The position numbers and the translations under genes are program-made. A stretch of 7,305 bases of DNA from CAYFSC01 sp964345695. Its GTDB lineage: Bacteria; Bacteroidota; Rhodothermia; Rhodothermales; Salinibacteraceae. Where the stretch lies: NCBI GenBank assembly GCA_964345695.1, contig CAYFSC010000153.1:1-7305 (forward strand), read 5' to 3'. Below, one piece after another: positions 6,340 to 7,305 of this stretch. The number at the start of each line of letters is the position of its first letter. Positions within the stretch are counted from its first letter, which is position 1. A model generated the notes under the pieces. That model was not told where the DNA came from, did not search any database, and was given only the letters and a program-made list of their open reading frames with translations.

Positions 6340-7089
6340 ATGCCCCACGACGTGACGATCCGTGCACTCTTGTTCGACATGGACGGTGTTCTGGTGGATG
6401 TTTCCCGCTCCTACCGGCGGGCCATCGAGGAGACCGTCGAGCACTTCACCGGCCGGAAGATTGGCAGGAACACCATCCAGCGATACAAAAACTACGGAGG
6501 CTTCAACGACGACTGGAAGCTGACTCACGCCATCATCACCGACACGGCGATGGAGGTACCCCTCAGCCGGGTCATCGAGAAGTTTCAATCCCTTTACCGC
6601 GGTGACGATTGGGACGGGTTCATCACCGAAGAGCCGACGCTCATCCGCGATGCAACGCTGGACCGCCTAAACCGCGACCGCATCATGGGCGTCGTGACCG
6701 GCCGCCCGGAGGAGGAGGCCGAATGGACCCTCGACCACCAGAACTGGAAGAAGTTCTTCCCGCTCGTGGTGGGCAAAGAGAAGCAGGGCGAGCGTACGAA
6801 GCCTCATCCCTTTCCGCTCACCCACTCGATAACCATGCTGACTGCCGCAGGCGTGGAGGTCGACGCGAGCCAGACGGTCTACATCGGCGACTCGGTCGAC
6901 GACATGCGGGCGGCGCGTCGGGCAGACATGTGGGCCATCGGCGTCACCCCTCCGTACGTGGATGCCGACGACCACGCCGACCTGCTCCGCGACCGCGGGG
7001 CGCACCTCGTCATCGGTGATCCGAACGATCTGCCCTCGGCTCTCGAGTCGCTCGGCGAAGAGACGACGCTCCGCGCTGCGGAAGGATGA
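6340..7089 (+). CDS. HAD-superfamily hydrolase (subfamily IA, phosphoglycolate-phosphatase-like)
   Basis: This 249-residue protein is a probable cytoplasmic phosphatase using an aspartyl-phosphate intermediate and Mg2+. All four HAD motifs are present: motif I FDMDGVLVD with nucleophile Asp13 and acid/base Asp15; motif II VVTGR with Thr120; motif III Lys154 in TKPHP; and motif IV GDSVDD with Asp184 and Asp188. The alpha-helical cap lies between motifs I and II. It contains SRSYRRAIEETVEHFTG (23-39) and a YGGFNDDW segment, which recall the hypothetical HAD-IA group defined by TIGR01548, found in archaea and other lineages. The substrate of that group is not settled; databases often label such proteins phosphoglycolate phosphatase by similarity. 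The start is the ATG at 6340; motif I begins 11 residues in, as expected. No Shine-Dalgarno is seen (upstream bases are C-rich). The gene is divergent from yebC and convergent with the partial gene at the right edge. Confidence 0.93.
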   Translation: MPHDVTIRALLFDMDGVLVDVSRSYRRAIEETVEHFTGRKIGRNTIQRYKNYGGFNDDWKLTHAIITDTAMEVPLSRVIEKFQSLYRGDDWDGFITEEPTLIRDATLDRLNRDRIMGVVTGRPEEEAEWTLDHQNWKKFFPLVVGKEKQGERTKPHPFPLTHSITMLTAAGVEVDASQTVYIGDSVDDMRAARRADMWAIGVTPPYVDADDHADLLRDRGAHLVIGDPNDLPSALESLGEETTLRAAEG

Positions 7090-7192
7090 TGCGCGTGGCA
7101 ACCTCTGCACAGCACCGTGCGGGCCAGCTGCGACCACGTGGCCAGGCTCCGCCTCGGCCGCGCGAGCGACGGTGAAGGCGTTCGGAGATCGT
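7090..7192. other. Convergent intergenic gap without a recognisable terminator
   Basis: These 103 bases separate the HAD stop codon from the stop of the leftward partial gene. The best structure is GGCCA / TGGCC with a 12-base loop (7122-7143), and there is no T-run on either side. I therefore do not call an intrinsic terminator. A 28-codon frame starts at the ATG overlapping the HAD stop (7089-7175), but its product is Arg- and Pro-rich and probably not real. Confidence 0.4.
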
Positions 7193-7305
7193 TTACGCCA
7201 GCACCTCCCGGAAGGAAATTTCTTCGGCGGCCAGCACGAACATCGTCGGCGGGAGGCCTTCGGTGCGCGCCTGCAGCTCATCGTAGTAGGCCGGATAGTC
7301 CGGCT
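7193..7305 (-). CDS. C-terminal end of an unidentified protein (partial)
   Basis: On the minus strand a frame enters at the right edge and ends at a TAA (plus-strand TTA at 7193-7195). It gives 36 residues, beginning PDYPAYYDELQARTEG and ending AEEISFREVLA. Its composition is balanced and mildly acidic, and almost every third codon position is G or C, as in the other genes here. The other two minus frames give an Arg/Cys-rich product or an early stop. I therefore think it is the true 3' end of a gene whose body lies to the right. I do not recognise the family; no catalytic motif or membrane segment is visible in this fragment. Confidence 0.65.
   Translation of the reverse strand, partial: PDYPAYYDELQARTEGLPPTMFVLAAEEISFREVLA

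Noticed and set aside
6109..6588. 160-codon upstream extension of the yebC frame
   Set aside because: The MAGHNKW hallmark is the normal N-terminus of the family, and the extension overlaps the HAD gene on the other strand.
7122..7143. Possible terminator hairpin GGCCA / TGGCC after the HAD gene
   Set aside because: It has a five-base stem with a 12-base loop and no T-run, which is below the standard for an intrinsic terminator.
7089..7175. 28-codon frame whose ATG overlaps the HAD stop codon
   Set aside because: It is Arg/Pro-rich, has no homology I recognise and lacks the codon pattern of the real genes.

Overview
This is a 7.3 kb stretch of high-GC bacterial chromosome. The predicted proteins are rich in Asp and Glu: YebC ends in a run of acidic residues and the antiporter has an acidic tail. 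None of the five start codons I could place has a clear Shine-Dalgarno sequence. A salt-in halophile of the Salinibacter / Rhodothermota type fits these signs best. That is an inference from composition and protein style, not a database match.

Layout from left to right: (1) the C-terminal part of a protein (+) resembling the second copper domain of type II copper monooxygenases (PHM/DBM-like), cut by the left edge, ending at 649; (2) a glutamate dehydrogenase (-) whose stop codon directly abuts that gene's stop (650-2128); (3) a 383-base divergent intergenic region with two GC-rich inverted repeats; (4) a CPA1-type Na+(K+)/H+ antiporter fused to a TrkA/RCK-like cytoplasmic domain (+, 2512-4500); (5) a convergent 240-residue protein with three membrane segments and an RCK_C (TrkA_C) domain (-, 4534-5256); (6) a YebC/TACO1-family gene (-, 5353-6108), upstream of and co-directional with (5); (7) a 231-base divergent gap; (8) a HAD-superfamily phosphatase (+, 6340-7089); (9) the last 36 codons of an unrecognised gene (-, 7193-7305), cut by the right edge.

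The only functional theme that can be argued is cation homeostasis. The antiporter carries a nucleotide-binding-type regulatory domain with a degraded glycine motif, and its tail-to-tail neighbour carries an RCK_C ligand domain on a small membrane anchor. Glutamate dehydrogenase is transcribed divergently from the antiporter, and glutamate is a counter-ion for K+ in many bacteria, so a shared control region is possible but unproven. YebC and the HAD phosphatase look like ordinary housekeeping genes. I found no tRNA, rRNA, CRISPR array, insertion sequence, prophage gene or attachment site. Apart from the RCK arrangement and the copper-site protein, this looks like ordinary core chromosome, and I do not see a clearly new multi-gene system.
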